In this document: positions 1 through 9,134 of the stretch, one piece after another
Numbering within the stretch: the stretch's first letter is position 1
Layout: each line of letters opens with the position of its first letter
NCBI GenBank assembly: GCA_900101355.1
Contig: FMUV01000001.1
Coordinates: 143,457-207,456, forward strand
DNA: 64,000 nucleotides
Direction: 5' to 3'
Source: Ruminococcus sp. YE282
GTDB taxonomy: Bacteria > Bacillota > Clostridia > Oscillospirales > Acutalibacteraceae
Made by a program: the position numbers and the translations under genes
Notes under the pieces: model-generated
What the model was told of the DNA's origin: nothing
The model's database searches: none
Seen by the model: only the letters and a program-made list of their open reading frames with translations

Positions 1-866
1 AAAATAGGCGTACAGAAATTCTTCTGTGCGCCATAAATTTCGTATAATGTTGTAAGTAATTCTTGTGTGCGGCTAAAACTGAAACAGGGGAGAAGTACCG
101 TACCTTTGCGCTCGATAACTGTATTTATCGCGGACTCAAGCAATTTGATGTCATATGAGCGTTTCTTTTTGGTTTGCCGTTTAGCCAATCCGTAGGTACT
201 CTCTAAAAGACAAACATCTATGTGCCGGCTCGGAATTTCAGTATTCGTAACATAATGATTTTTGGATTTTAATGCTCCGATGTCTGACGTATATAAAACT
301 CTTTTCGTTGAATTTTTGTCGCGGAGTGTTAGTAACAACTGAGCCGCGCCAAGACAATGAGAATTTCTTAACCATTGAAAACTTACATTGTCGTTCAAAA
401 CATAATCTTTGTTATATTCGTTATATACCTCAACCAATTCCAATGCTTTGTAAACATCTTCTTCTTCGTATAGAGGCTTATAATCTCGCTTGTATTTTCG
501 AGATAAAATCCGTGCTTCTTCTTTAAGTATTGCACAGGAGTTTAATAACATTGGTTTTAGCAATTCCGCAGTTTCTTTTGTGGCTATAATTTTACCACGA
601 AAACCCTCGCGGACTAATCTACCTATGCAACCTGAGTGGTCGATATGAATATGATTTAGGAAAACAAAATCAATTTCTGAGGGTTTGAACTGATATTTCG
701 CGGAATTTGCTCGATATGATTCTATGTAATCGTTAGATTGAAATAATCCACATTCAAGCAAGCATTGGGTATGTCCGAATTTAATAAGATACTGAGAACC
801 CGTTACATCCTCGGATGCCTTTCCCGTGAAGAATATGCCATTTGATTTTAGTTTCTTTTTAGCCAT
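1..866 (-). CDS. Beta-CASP metallo-beta-lactamase ribonuclease, C-terminus outside window
   Basis: I translated this from the minus strand; it starts at ATG 866 and runs off the left edge, so it has no stop here. The metallo-beta-lactamase core is visible as NHIHIDHSG (the HxHxDH metal site), followed by HCLGAAQ, TSDIGAL and LLESTYG, and near the edge LLPCFSFSRTQELL, which matches the beta-CASP motif-A region of RNase J/CPSF73-type nucleases. The family cleaves or trims RNA using two zinc ions. It lies downstream of a leftward tRNA cluster, so a role in tRNA or mRNA processing is a reasonable inference. Family assignment is firm; substrate is unknown. Confidence 0.82.
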   Translation of the reverse strand, partial: MAKKKLKSNGIFFTGKASEDVTGSQYLIKFGHTQCLLECGLFQSNDYIESYRANSAKYQFKPSEIDFVFLNHIHIDHSGCIGRLVREGFRGKIIATKETAELLKPMLLNSCAILKEEARILSRKYKRDYKPLYEEEDVYKALELVEVYNEYNKDYVLNDNVSFQWLRNSHCLGAAQLLLTLRDKNSTKRVLYTSDIGALKSKNHYVTNTEIPSRHIDVCLLESTYGLAKRQTKKKRSYDIKLLESAINTVIERKGTVLLPCFSFSRTQELLTTLYEIYGAQKNFCTPI

Positions 867-875
867 ATACGCTCC

Positions 876-1061
876 TTATGTGAGTTTTTTGGCTATGTCT
901 ACATATTTGTCCTCTAAGTATCTTCTGTGGCGGGTACGATAAAATCCTACGATGTCGCCGTTTTGTTTAACATAACCTCTTGTTGAATTGCGGATAACAC
1001 CTTTTTCAATTAGTGCTTCCATTTCCTTTTTTGTTATTTCTTTCAATTTTGGTGTAACCAC
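876..1061 (-). CDS. Small basic hypothetical protein
   Basis: A 61-residue lysine/arginine-rich protein ending 9 nt upstream of the beta-CASP gene on the same strand, so probably co-transcribed with it. It begins MVTPKLKEITKKEMEALIEKG and ends in YVDIAKKLT. No domain is recognisable; the basic charge would fit nucleic-acid binding but that is a guess. Confidence 0.55.
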   Translation of the reverse strand: MVTPKLKEITKKEMEALIEKGVIRNSTRGYVKQNGDIVGFYRTRHRRYLEDKYVDIAKKLT

Positions 1062-1092
1062 CTTTTGTAAATTTAGCTTTCGCTATGTTTGG

Positions 1093-1163
1093 AGCTGAAA
1101 CCGAGAGTCGGACTCGGATTAGTAGGTTACAAATCTACGGTACTACCATTATACTATTTCAGC
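1093..1163 (-). tRNA. tRNA-Thr(TGT)
   Basis: The minus strand folds as a complete tRNA: acceptor GCTGAAA/TTTCAGC, anticodon stem GTAGA/CCTAC with loop TTTGTAA (anticodon TGT), T stem CCGAG/CTCGG with loop TCCGACT. The CCA end is encoded (1090-1092). It decodes ACA. Confidence 0.93.
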
Positions 1164-1181
1164 ATATTACCCTTGCGGGTA

Positions 1182-1986
1182 TTAAGCGGCATTTCGATAA
1201 TATGATGAATGTCGCGGGATATTATATTTATCGCACCATTTACGAACCGCATTGTCTGTTACTCCATATATTTTACCGACACTTACAAAAGAATTTTTTG
1301 ATAGTAAATCAATTAATTCTTTCTTACTTGGTATATATTGAATTAATTGTTTGTTATAACAATCAGGACATAATAGTGTTTTGCATTTTCCACTTAATTT
1401 TTTACCACACTGCAAACACGCATAATCTCTTTTTACTCTAATAGAAACATCTTTATTTTCTTCTTGCCTTTGTGCAAAAGATTTTTTATTGTTTTTTATT
1501 GCAGTTTGCCTAATCGGGTATTGTTTATTGTCATCTTTCCAAGTATTTCCAACATTTATTTGAGAGATTGTATTAAAATGCAGTGAATACTTTTTTGCAA
1601 TTTCATTTTCAGTTAAAATGTTTTCTTCTAAATCAACAATTATTTTATTAACAGTATCTTGATTTAATTTTTTATAGTATAGCATATCGCCTCCAGCAGT
1701 GAGATTATAACCATTTGGATATTTGGTGTTATATTTAGCAATATAATATATTTCTTTTTCTTTTAATTCTTCTTTTTTATATCCTTCGATAACCTCAAAA
1801 TTAAAATTGTTAAATCCAAAATAGTTAAGCATATGATGAAAGTAAGAATTTTCTGTTGATTTACCAGTATCTCTTTTGACATCACTCTTATTTTTTATGT
1901 TGATTATATCTTCTTTTTATATTTGTACTTTGTCCAATATAAGATTCACCTGTTATTTTGTTCGTAAATTTGTATATTCCTATCAT
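1182..1986 (-). CDS. GIY-YIG homing endonuclease with one-base frameshift
   Basis: The N-terminus MIGIYKFTNKITGESYIGQS carries the GIY...YIG catalytic motif; after about 32 residues the frame stops, and the neighbouring frame continues with a typical GIY-YIG middle (LNYFGFNNFNFEVIEGY, YNLTAGGD), a helix-turn-helix-like stretch and a Cys4 zinc ribbon (CLQCGKK, LCPDCYNK). The span is 3n+1 nt. Removing one A from the A6 run at about 1892-1897 joins both parts into roughly 268 residues. These enzymes cut DNA to spread their own gene. It sits between tRNA-Thr and a truncated tRNA 5' half, an expected landing place. Whether it is intact in vivo is open. Confidence 0.75.
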
Positions 1987-2169
1987 AATAAAACTTCCTT
2001 TCTGCAAAAAGATATAAAAAAACAAAGTTAGTAATTGTTGTTGCAGCAACAAAAAGAGAGCGACTCTCTGTCCTAACTTTGTATTTTGACAAATGTATTC
2101 GATTGTGAACAAAAAACTTTCGATTTCTAAAAACAATAGAAACAAACGATGTTTAATAAAATATCAAAT

Positions 2170-2202
2170 CAGTATAACTCTACCAACTGAGCTACACGAG
2201 AA
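2170..2202 (-). pseudogene. Truncated tRNA 5' half
   Basis: The minus strand reads TTCTCGTG-TA-GCTC-AGTTGGTA-GAGT followed by ATACTG: an acceptor strand, a perfect D arm and the start of an anticodon stem. The following sequence diverges and no complementary 3' half (CAGTAT ... CACGAGA) is seen nearby. It lies just upstream of the GIY-YIG gene, so it may have been interrupted by that element. Confidence 0.6.
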
Positions 2203-2209
2203 TATATGG

Positions 2210-2282
2210 CGGCTCTATGGGGACTCGAACCCTAAACTCCGCCGTGACAGGGCGGTGCTTTAACCAGTTAAACTATAAAGCC
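2210..2282 (-). tRNA. tRNA-Asp(GTC)
   Basis: Acceptor GGCTTTA/TAGAGCC (one G-T pair), anticodon stem CCGCC/GGCGG with loop CTGTCAC (anticodon GTC), T loop TTCGAGT. The CCA end is encoded at 2207-2209. First of three closely packed minus-strand tRNAs separated by the spacer ATATGG or TATG. Confidence 0.94.
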
Positions 2283-2288
2283 ATATGG

Positions 2289-2373
2289 TGGGCAGGAAAG
2301 GATTTGAACCTTTGAATCGTTGCCGAAACAGTTTTACAGACTGCTTGCTTTGACCAGACTTGCATACCTACCC
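2289..2373 (-). tRNA. tRNA-Tyr(GTA)
   Basis: A class II tRNA with a long variable arm: acceptor GGGTAGG/CCTGCCC, anticodon stem GCAGT/ACTGT around loop CTGTAAA (anticodon GTA), T stem AAAGG/CCTTT. CCA is encoded at 2286-2288. Confidence 0.94.
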
Positions 2374-2379
2374 ATATGG

Positions 2380-2452
2380 TAGCGGATGCCGGAGTTGAAC
2401 CGTGCGCCACTCGATTGAAAGCCGAGTATCTTGACCGCTTGACTAATCCGCC
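2380..2452 (-). tRNA. tRNA-Glu(TTC)
   Basis: Acceptor GGCGGAT/ATCCGCT, anticodon stem CTCGG/TCGAG with loop CTTTCAA (anticodon TTC). CCA is encoded at 2377-2379. Another tRNA-Glu(TTC) occurs on the plus strand near 38.7 kb. Confidence 0.93.
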
Positions 2453-2484
2453 ATTTGATTGAACTATTATGCAAAATATGTAAA

Positions 2485-2600
2485 TCGCGGGAATTGCACA
2501 ATCAATTACATCTACTCATACAACGATTAAATTGTAAAAGCAGATAGTTAGTCTTTTTTATAATGTAGATAATGTAGAAGGATGATTGTGTTTAGCCGCG
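2485..2600 (-). ncRNA. Copy 0 of the GCGGCTAA/TCCTTCT hairpin RNA motif
   Basis: On the minus strand: GCGGCTAA, then CACAATC, then ATCCTTCT, a 70-nt interior, GATTGTG (perfect complement of CACAATC), AATTCCCGC closing the outer GCGG. The interior has its own ATCTAC/GTAGAT stem. This matches the eight plus-strand copies at 39.8-43.0 kb in stem layout and in the unpaired conserved bases. It immediately precedes the minus-strand tRNA-Glu. Confidence 0.75.
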
Positions 2601-2815
2601 TTGTTTTAAGATGCGCCGACGCAGCTTTTGCCGCGCCAACGCCAATTCTGAAAGAGAAAGATAAAGAAATGAGAGTATAAGTGGGTTATCCCCCACTCAT
2701 ATAAATAAAAGGATTCGTTTGTGTAAATTGCACAAAATACCCTGTAAACCCTCTAAAATAGGGCGTTTTTGTTGTGAAAAATGCACAAATTTCTTTGATT
2801 TCTCTCATATTTGCG

Positions 2816-4024
2816 CTATGAACAAATTTTATGCCTATACCGATATTTACGCTCTTTGTCGATTCTTTTTCTTTCATTGCGATGGCAAGTTTCACAACGA
2901 ATTTGACGTGAGTGCGCCGATATAACATATTCTTTGCCACAATCAATACATTTTTGAATTTTGTATCTCTGCAATTTATAGGTTGAACAATAATCGCAAT
3001 ACTTTCTCGTTCTGTTCTTATTGTTCATAATAAATGAACCACACTTTTCGCACTTTGATACATTTTGATTACCCACATATTCTTCTAAGAGTAAATATAT
3101 ATTTTCATCTATCGTAAAAGAAGAAATTGTTTTATAAACATCGCAAGCACTTTCGTTAGCACAATAAGGAATACGGTAACGATTCCCATAAATCTCTATG
3201 TAACCATCATCCTCTAATTGCTTTATTAAATTCTGTCGTTCTTGCTTTTTAACTGATACCTTACCTAATTTACATATTGCAGAATTATTAAATTCAATGT
3301 AGTCGCAATTATTGTTTGACTTTAGTTTATAATAAATTAATGTTCCAAATGCAATCTTTTTTATTTTTTTATTCTTTATCCCGCAAATATAATTTAGCTC
3401 CGACTCGTACAAAGTAAACTTTGTATTACCTATAAAATCAACGATTTGAGATTCTGATAAACCATATATTTGGTCAATTAATTCTTGCATAAAAATATTT
3501 CTTCTGACATTATTTGTTAAAAATTTTTCTTTTGCCTTTTTGCTTATTTCAATCAAAATATCTTTAGCTATTGATTTAGAAAATCCATTTAACCGTAAAT
3601 ACATACAATAATACTTCAACTTGAAAAGTGTCCGACCTTGCGCCTTAACAAAATCTCTATTAATTTCTGAAATATATTTTTTAGGATTATATATTTCTGG
3701 GTGCTTTTTGAAGTTGCCAGGAGCAACAGCAGAACCAACGGCAATTCCTTCTCCGCCAGTTGCGAGATTATAATACATATCATCATCAATGGCGTTGCGC
3801 TTTTTAATTTCTTCTATTTCCAAATTAAACGCTTCTTCCTCTGAATCACAATGATGCAATATTTCTCTGCGAAAACTATTTCTGCCATATTTTGATATTG
3901 CTTTAGCAATTAGCACTCCACTACCTAAATAATTGTCATCTTCGATACTTTTATCGGTTGAATGTTTTCCAATATATTTCTTGCCATTCACTAAATTGGT
4001 AGTTAAATATACATAATGGTTCAT
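2816..4024 (-). CDS. GIY-YIG endonuclease fused to a zinc-ribbon replication-region domain
   Basis: A 402-residue protein. Residues 1-110 are a GIY-YIG nuclease (YVYLTTNLVNGKKYIGKHS, later YNLATGGEG). The rest has a helical region, a winged-helix-like segment (LIKQLEDDGYIEIYG) and two C-terminal zinc ribbons (CEKCGSFI, CDYC; CIDCGKEY, CETC). That second part resembles the adjacent upstream gene (4021-4893) in layout and in the KCIDCGKE motif. The start codon overlaps the stop of that gene (ATGA). It looks like a mobile nuclease domain joined to a duplicate of its neighbour. Confidence 0.75.
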   Translation of the reverse strand: MNHYVYLTTNLVNGKKYIGKHSTDKSIEDDNYLGSGVLIAKAISKYGRNSFRREILHHCDSEEEAFNLEIEEIKKRNAIDDDMYYNLATGGEGIAVGSAVAPGNFKKHPEIYNPKKYISEINRDFVKAQGRTLFKLKYYCMYLRLNGFSKSIAKDILIEISKKAKEKFLTNNVRRNIFMQELIDQIYGLSESQIVDFIGNTKFTLYESELNYICGIKNKKIKKIAFGTLIYYKLKSNNNCDYIEFNNSAICKLGKVSVKKQERQNLIKQLEDDGYIEIYGNRYRIPYCANESACDVYKTISSFTIDENIYLLLEEYVGNQNVSKCEKCGSFIMNNKNRTRKYCDYCSTYKLQRYKIQKCIDCGKEYVISAHSRQIRCETCHRNERKRIDKERKYRYRHKICS

Positions 4025-4893
4025 TTCTTTTGTTTTTCCCTTTGATTTCTTCTATATTCACGGTAATACTTCCTTTTATACTCCAAATTACAAGTATCAC
4101 ATCTACAAGTACAGTTATCTTTGGAATTTACCTCAAACTCTTTGCCGCAATCAATACATTTAATGATTTTTACGAGCATTGGATTATATGATTTACAATT
4201 ATTACAATATTTTTTATTACCATATTTATTCCCGCGAGTTAAAATCCCGCACTCAGCACATCGAATAAAATTGCCGCCCTTGTATTTCAAATACTCATAT
4301 CCAAGTTCACGGAAGTCAGATACCAATAGCTTCTGTTCGCCCTCATTGTCGATGAATGTCACTCTCACACTGTTGTTTGCGTTTCGCAGCGGCAATTCAA
4401 GAAAACCATTATCGGTTAATTCACCGATACATAATTCACGGTCAAATCGTTTAGAGGAAACCCGCGCCATTTTGAAAATATCCTTTGTGCTTTCATTTAC
4501 CCAGCCGTCACTATTCGGGTTTCTTAACTGCCCAAGTTTGGCAAGACATAAGATTGTAAACATAACCCGCTCTTTTTCAGGATTATCAAGCGTAGCTATT
4601 TTTTCAAGCTCAGATTCCGTGATACTAACTCCCGCGAGTTCAAGTAACTCATACCTGTTTACATTCCTAACAATTTTATCTATGGTTTCCTCCCAAGTGA
4701 GTTTATCGTTTTGATAGCCAAAATAATTTTTCTGCATAAACTCATTTAGCAGTTTATTGATTTTGCTTTTCTTATATCCCAAACAGTGATAATAATACTT
4801 CGCAATCATAGATAATGTGAAAAACGGTTTTTCGCCGACATCGCCACTTTCAAGGTGTTCGATAGCATAATCTTTCTCATTTAATACAATCAT
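4021..4893 (-). CDS. Zinc-ribbon, winged-helix-like phage protein
   Basis: A 290-residue protein of unknown function. It has a helical N-terminal half, a central possible winged helix (FDRELCIGELTDNGFLELPL), and two C-terminal zinc ribbons (CAECGILT...CNNC and CIDCGKEF...CDTC) ending in a basic tail. It overlaps its neighbours by four bases on each side, so it is translated with the cysteine-rich protein and the RNA polymerase. Context suggests DNA binding in transcription or replication (inference). Confidence 0.65.
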   Translation of the reverse strand: MIVLNEKDYAIEHLESGDVGEKPFFTLSMIAKYYYHCLGYKKSKINKLLNEFMQKNYFGYQNDKLTWEETIDKIVRNVNRYELLELAGVSITESELEKIATLDNPEKERVMFTILCLAKLGQLRNPNSDGWVNESTKDIFKMARVSSKRFDRELCIGELTDNGFLELPLRNANNSVRVTFIDNEGEQKLLVSDFRELGYEYLKYKGGNFIRCAECGILTRGNKYGNKKYCNNCKSYNPMLVKIIKCIDCGKEFEVNSKDNCTCRCDTCNLEYKRKYYREYRRNQREKQKK

Positions 4894-5138
4894 TCTTCGT
4901 CACCTCCTTGTAAATGGCTTTCTTTTTCATTTAGAGGGGGCGTAGAGGCACATTTTTTTGTAAAACTACCCTCGGTAATGAAATTATATTCCTCAGTACC
5001 TTTTCTCGGTTTATGCCCACTTTTATAGGGGTATAAAGGGCAAGTCTTAATATCGCACAGTTTTACCTCTGTTGGACTATCACAACAACAGTCAAGACAC
5101 TTGGCGCGGATTGCCCTCATCGGGGTCAATTTTCCCAT
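4890..5138 (-). CDS. Small cysteine-rich phage protein
   Basis: An 82-residue protein with the pattern IRAKCLDCCCDSPTEVKLCD...CPLYPYKSG, a cysteine cluster recurrent in Firmicutes phage and mobile-element proteins of unknown function and probably metal-binding. It overlaps the 3' end of the RNA polymerase gene by 47 nt in another frame and the next gene by 4 nt. Confidence 0.7.
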   Translation of the reverse strand: MGKLTPMRAIRAKCLDCCCDSPTEVKLCDIKTCPLYPYKSGHKPRKGTEEYNFITEGSFTKKCASTPPLNEKESHLQGGDEE

Positions 5139-7926
5139 AATCCACCTCCAATTCTTTCATTGTAAACTGCCGACCACAATATTCAAACTCACCCTCGCCG
5201 GAAACCACTTGCGGGAAGTGAATTACATTATCATTTCTCTGTAACAGATTTTTGATAATAACATCGCCGCATACATCCCAAGCAAACTTCTTTGAATTTT
5301 CACTTTGATAGCATAAATCCAAAACGATATTACACATTTCTTCTTCACTCGGACAAATCTCAAAGCATTGCTTTCTGAAATGATTTATCATAATCATATA
5401 GTCCGCGAACTCCTGCTCTGAGGAAACCTTGCGCTCGGTTAGATTTTTCATATGGTTTTTGGTTTTGGCTTTATAATCATTAAAAATCTTTGAGATTCCT
5501 ACATAGTCTGATTTGCTATATTCAGTTTTACTTTTCAAAATCGTATAATCAAACGGCTTTTGAGTTATTTTAATCATATATTCGCTGATATTAGATAAGC
5601 AATCTCTAAACGAATCCTCAAAAAACCAACAGATACGATTTATTGTCGAGTCGCCGCAATCAACAGGGGAGAGTTTGTCGTAGAATTTTATGAAGTCCGA
5701 CATCTCAGGCGATTGCGCGGGATAGTTACGAATATCGTCTACGCACTTTATTCCATACTTACCATATTTGCGGATTGCTGAGTTATTATTGTTCTTAACG
5801 TATTTGTTGTATTCCGATTTGAGCTTGGGATAAACATAGCACATAAAGTAGGGTTTCTTTGTCGCGGCAATTCGCTCGTTGATTGTTTTCCAATCAATAA
5901 CCTCTTGTGTATCATTTTCTTTTATTTTTAAGCTGCGCATTGAATACCAATACTCTGGCATAGACTTTGCAATAATTCCTTTGCATTTATCAATACAACA
6001 CTGCTGAAAATGCTGCCCACATCTAATCCTGTATGTCAACATTTCGTATTCAACAGAATCTTTTGGAAATCTATCACGTACAACCGTCATTGCTGTAACG
6101 TGGTTTGTAACTTCGCCTATTTCATCACTAAACGCAAGTTTGTTGGCAGCAATAATATCTTCCTCTGAGGCAATAACCTTTTCTGCTCGTTTTTGTAAAC
6201 AAATAATTGTAGGAAGATTATCGGTATTATCCAAAAGAACTCTATTATCCGTACAGAAGAAACTATCTCCGTCAAAATCGCACCCATTTTCCGCCTCTGC
6301 CGTAGAATCCCAATCATTGATAATGCAAGCCGTCTGAATATATCTAAACCAATAAGCAACAATATCTGATTTTACAAGTTTTAATTTCCTTATGTTGGAA
6401 CTTTGACTCATTGGAGCGCGAAAACAAGCGATTTCCTCCGCTCCTTTATCAATCCAATATTTGTGATAAACTTCTCCTGCCTTTAGTAATCCTGTAATCT
6501 CCAAACCAAAGATAGATTGCAATAAGGCATAAGGGTCTCCGCTAACCATAGCGAAATTTGCATTAATGCGAATTGCTCCGCGTTCGCCCATTTCAATCCG
6601 CTTGCGAATCATACTGTATATCTTTCTACGGATGAATGGGTCGTTAATCATATCTGATTCAATCATTAACGCTTTAACATAACTCTCAGTATCTTTTGTG
6701 AAACAATTATCCTCAGTTAAACTAAATCCCGCGAGAAATGCTAAACTCTTTCTGTAATCCAAACCAATAACAGACTTTATTTCATCAACCGTCGGCTGAC
6801 ACAACTCTTTGATTTCCTCATCTGTGAATTGATAGGATTGCAAAAACTGATAGTTTGTATCTCTTACGTTTTCAAGCTCTTGAGGCGTGGTTTTAGTTAC
6901 TGCAAACTCATAATTGTTTTTTTGACAATTCTCAAAGTAATCTTCCCAACTGTCATATGAATCCCACAACTTTAACATAGATTCCGTAAGGATAACATCT
7001 GCTTCGCGGACATCGCGCTTTTGCCCCCAAACATCTATGATTTCGTATGTGCCGGCAATTTTTTCCGCAAACTCCACAAAATCCATAGTATAAAGCATCC
7101 CTTTAGTCCAAGCGTATCTAACAGTCATACCCGACAGGGTATCTTCACACCCTGTCAGGTAGCCGTTTACTTCGCGGGAGTATGAGGGAGACATTAACCC
7201 AAACCCATCCGAGCCGTTGTGTTCAATTTCATAATCTTTCTCAAACGTCAGTTTTGGTTCTCCGTCACCGCTATCATCAATCACATAAACATCCTCTTTG
7301 AATTTCGTTATGCAATCCTTAACCACAATGAAACCTTTTGGCATTGGCAGCGGAATTGAGCCAGAACAGATAAGGGCTTGATATGCTTCGAGCTTGGCGG
7401 GAACAAGCTTCATATCCATTTTCCTGCCGTTATCTAATTTGCTTTTTATCTTGTCGTATAGAAGTTCATTGACATAGACAATAGTTGAGTTTTTGATACC
7501 GCCATTTGTGCCGAGCAAGCGGCGGTATTTTACTGTATGATTGTTTTCGTATGTAATTGAAAATCCTTGATTGGCGCGGTCGTAATCCTTTTTGGAGTTC
7601 ATAACCACACAAACATAATCTTGTTGGAATTGAAGATGATATAGAGTGTTATAGTAATTGCCAATCAATCGTTTGTTTTCAATGCTTTTGGGTTTCTTCT
7701 TGATATTGCGGATTCTTCTTTGTAAGTTATAGATTTTCTCACTTACGTTTTCCGCGCCGTTGATTTCATCTATAAATCTCAGACATTGACTATCGTTCAG
7801 AGCCACAATAACGCTTGGACATTCTTTCCACGCGGTTTCAAGCGGGAGGTTAAGTTTCCACTTGTTCCGCTTCAACATTTTGCTCTCTATTTTGTATATG
7901 AGCTTATGTGGGCTTTTTTGCTCCAC
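5092..7926 (-). CDS. Single-subunit phage RNA polymerase, two-barrel (YonO/QDE-1-like)
   Basis: A 944-residue protein whose key signature is CDFDGDSFF at residues 549-557. DxDGD is the catalytic aspartate motif of the double-psi beta-barrel RNA polymerases. Upstream blocks such as RINANFAMVSGDPYALLQ and CFRAPMSQSSNIRKLKL agree with the cell- and phage-encoded single-chain branch (YonO of phage SPbeta, eukaryotic QDE-1-like) rather than with multisubunit beta'. Such enzymes transcribe phage genes from phage-specific promoters. The gene is in the leftward operon with zinc-ribbon proteins. The start overlaps the upstream membrane gene by 40 nt. Family-level call is strong; its promoter specificity is unknown. 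Confidence 0.85.
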   Translation of the reverse strand: MEQKSPHKLIYKIESKMLKRNKWKLNLPLETAWKECPSVIVALNDSQCLRFIDEINGAENVSEKIYNLQRRIRNIKKKPKSIENKRLIGNYYNTLYHLQFQQDYVCVVMNSKKDYDRANQGFSITYENNHTVKYRRLLGTNGGIKNSTIVYVNELLYDKIKSKLDNGRKMDMKLVPAKLEAYQALICSGSIPLPMPKGFIVVKDCITKFKEDVYVIDDSGDGEPKLTFEKDYEIEHNGSDGFGLMSPSYSREVNGYLTGCEDTLSGMTVRYAWTKGMLYTMDFVEFAEKIAGTYEIIDVWGQKRDVREADVILTESMLKLWDSYDSWEDYFENCQKNNYEFAVTKTTPQELENVRDTNYQFLQSYQFTDEEIKELCQPTVDEIKSVIGLDYRKSLAFLAGFSLTEDNCFTKDTESYVKALMIESDMINDPFIRRKIYSMIRKRIEMGERGAIRINANFAMVSGDPYALLQSIFGLEITGLLKAGEVYHKYWIDKGAEEIACFRAPMSQSSNIRKLKLVKSDIVAYWFRYIQTACIINDWDSTAEAENGCDFDGDSFFCTDNRVLLDNTDNLPTIICLQKRAEKVIASEEDIIAANKLAFSDEIGEVTNHVTAMTVVRDRFPKDSVEYEMLTYRIRCGQHFQQCCIDKCKGIIAKSMPEYWYSMRSLKIKENDTQEVIDWKTINERIAATKKPYFMCYVYPKLKSEYNKYVKNNNNSAIRKYGKYGIKCVDDIRNYPAQSPEMSDFIKFYDKLSPVDCGDSTINRICWFFEDSFRDCLSNISEYMIKITQKPFDYTILKSKTEYSKSDYVGISKIFNDYKAKTKNHMKNLTERKVSSEQEFADYMIMINHFRKQCFEICPSEEEMCNIVLDLCYQSENSKKFAWDVCGDVIIKNLLQRNDNVIHFPQVVSGEGEFEYCGRQFTMKELEVDYGKIDPDEGNPRQVS

Positions 7927-8408
7927 TCACATACCTCCCTCGCGGAGTTTAATTCCGTTCCGTCTTGTTTGTAACATTTGATTAATAGATAACCCTGCCG
8001 TTCGCCTTGAGGCAAAGTCTTGGTTAATTCAATATCATAAAATCCATCGCCGGGAGAAACGTTGCCCAACTTCCAAACAAGCTCGTCCTCGGCATACAAG
8101 TTCATTTGAAAGTAGCAGTTGTTTTCTCGCGGGTTATAAAGATTAACCTTCTGTTCTTTTTGGTTGGCAATAAAAATCATTTCTTTTATGCCGGGAACAG
8201 CGATGGCAGGTTTATTATCAACTGTTGGTTTTGATACTTCTTGCTCTCCGTTCCAAGTAACAGCGGCATCATCAGGATTTAGATTTTGCGCCGGCTGTTC
8301 GTTCCCGCATTTAGAAAACAATAGGATAACTAAAACCAAACAGGCGATTAGTAAGATAACCACAATGGGTATAAGTTTGTTCTTTTTCTTAATATCAATA
8401 TTAAACAT
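7887..8408 (-). CDS. Membrane-anchored protein with extracytoplasmic beta-type domain
   Basis: A 173-residue protein with a single N-terminal transmembrane helix (about residues 12-32) after a basic KKKNK stretch, a low-complexity linker and a soluble domain including NPRENNCYFQMNLY and PQGERQGYLLIKCY. The order fits a type II or lipoprotein-like anchor with an exported domain. Function unknown. It is translated just before the RNA polymerase and overlaps it. Confidence 0.6.
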   Translation of the reverse strand: MFNIDIKKKNKLIPIVVILLIACLVLVILLFSKCGNEQPAQNLNPDDAAVTWNGEQEVSKPTVDNKPAIAVPGIKEMIFIANQKEQKVNLYNPRENNCYFQMNLYAEDELVWKLGNVSPGDGFYDIELTKTLPQGERQGYLLIKCYKQDGTELNSAREVCEWSKKAHISSYTK

Positions 8409-8417
8409 TTGTGCTAT

Positions 8418-8738
8418 TTATTTTAGAGATATGCGGAAACAGCGTTCAGACTGTAACCATTGAACCTCTAACCTTTCTTTCTCATATTTTAGTAAATCCG
8501 CTATTTGATATATGTAATAACAGTAATCAACCTCTCCGCGCCGGATGTTCCTCAAAATGTTATTGATAAAGCTGCAATAATTCTGATACTGAGTTTTACC
8601 GTGATATGAACCATAAGAGGGAGTATCGGGGATTACCCTCATTCTGTCCTCTTGCGCGGGAATGACTGTTCGTTTAAGGTTTTCAAAATCAGATAGCCAT
8701 TCTTCGTTCGTGTATTCTTTGGGCGGTCTATCGTTCAA
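8418..8738 (-). CDS. Hypothetical acidic/aromatic protein
   Basis: A 106-residue protein rich in Tyr and Glu, first gene of the leftward operon. The start is TTG preceded by GGAGGTG. A short ATG-initiated frame (ATG ATT GAA CGA TAG) overlaps this start and might modulate its translation. No domain is recognised. Confidence 0.5.
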   Translation of the reverse strand: MNDRPPKEYTNEEWLSDFENLKRTVIPAQEDRMRVIPDTPSYGSYHGKTQYQNYCSFINNILRNIRRGEVDYCYYIYQIADLLKYEKERLEVQWLQSERCFRISLK

Positions 8739-8811
8739 TCATAAGCACCTCCTTTCTTTGTTTGTAAATGTAGTCCCACCTCGCGGCGGTTTATTTATTC
8801 AATCCATAGCT

Positions 8812-8840
8812 ATTGTAACACTTTACAAAAGTTTTGTCAA
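8812..8840 (-). promoter_or_regulatory. Promoter of the leftward operon
   Basis: On the minus strand TTGACA (8840-8835), 17 nt, TACAAT (8817-8812). It is preceded by the same upstream box (TAAATAGCAAAAAACAT) that precedes plus-strand promoters at 36.4, 42.6 and 60.5 kb. Confidence 0.75.
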
Positions 8841-8950
8841 TATGTTTTTTGCTATTTACATTAATTTTTTTTATTTTTTTGTAGAAGCCACAGAGGGAAG
8901 TCTGCGAACTCCGCCGGATTTTTGCATTATAAAGTAAATAGTATATATTA

Positions 8951-9065
<115 letters not shown>

Positions 9066-9074
9066 TTATTATAC

Positions 9075-9134
9075 ACTTTATTATATACTATTCATACATT
9101 AATGTATCTTTAGTATTAAAGTATATAATAAAGT
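9075..9134. repeat. 15-bp inverted repeat, left copy
   Basis: Arms ACTTTATTATATACT (9075-9089) and AGTATATAATAAAGT (9120-9134) are perfect complements around a 30-nt centre. The iteron cluster plus this inverted repeat occurs again in the same order at 17972-18179. Confidence 0.85.

Noticed and set aside
4121-4714. 197-codon plus-strand ORF
   Set aside because: Exact antisense shadow of the zinc-ribbon protein gene; no ribosome site or recognisable domain.
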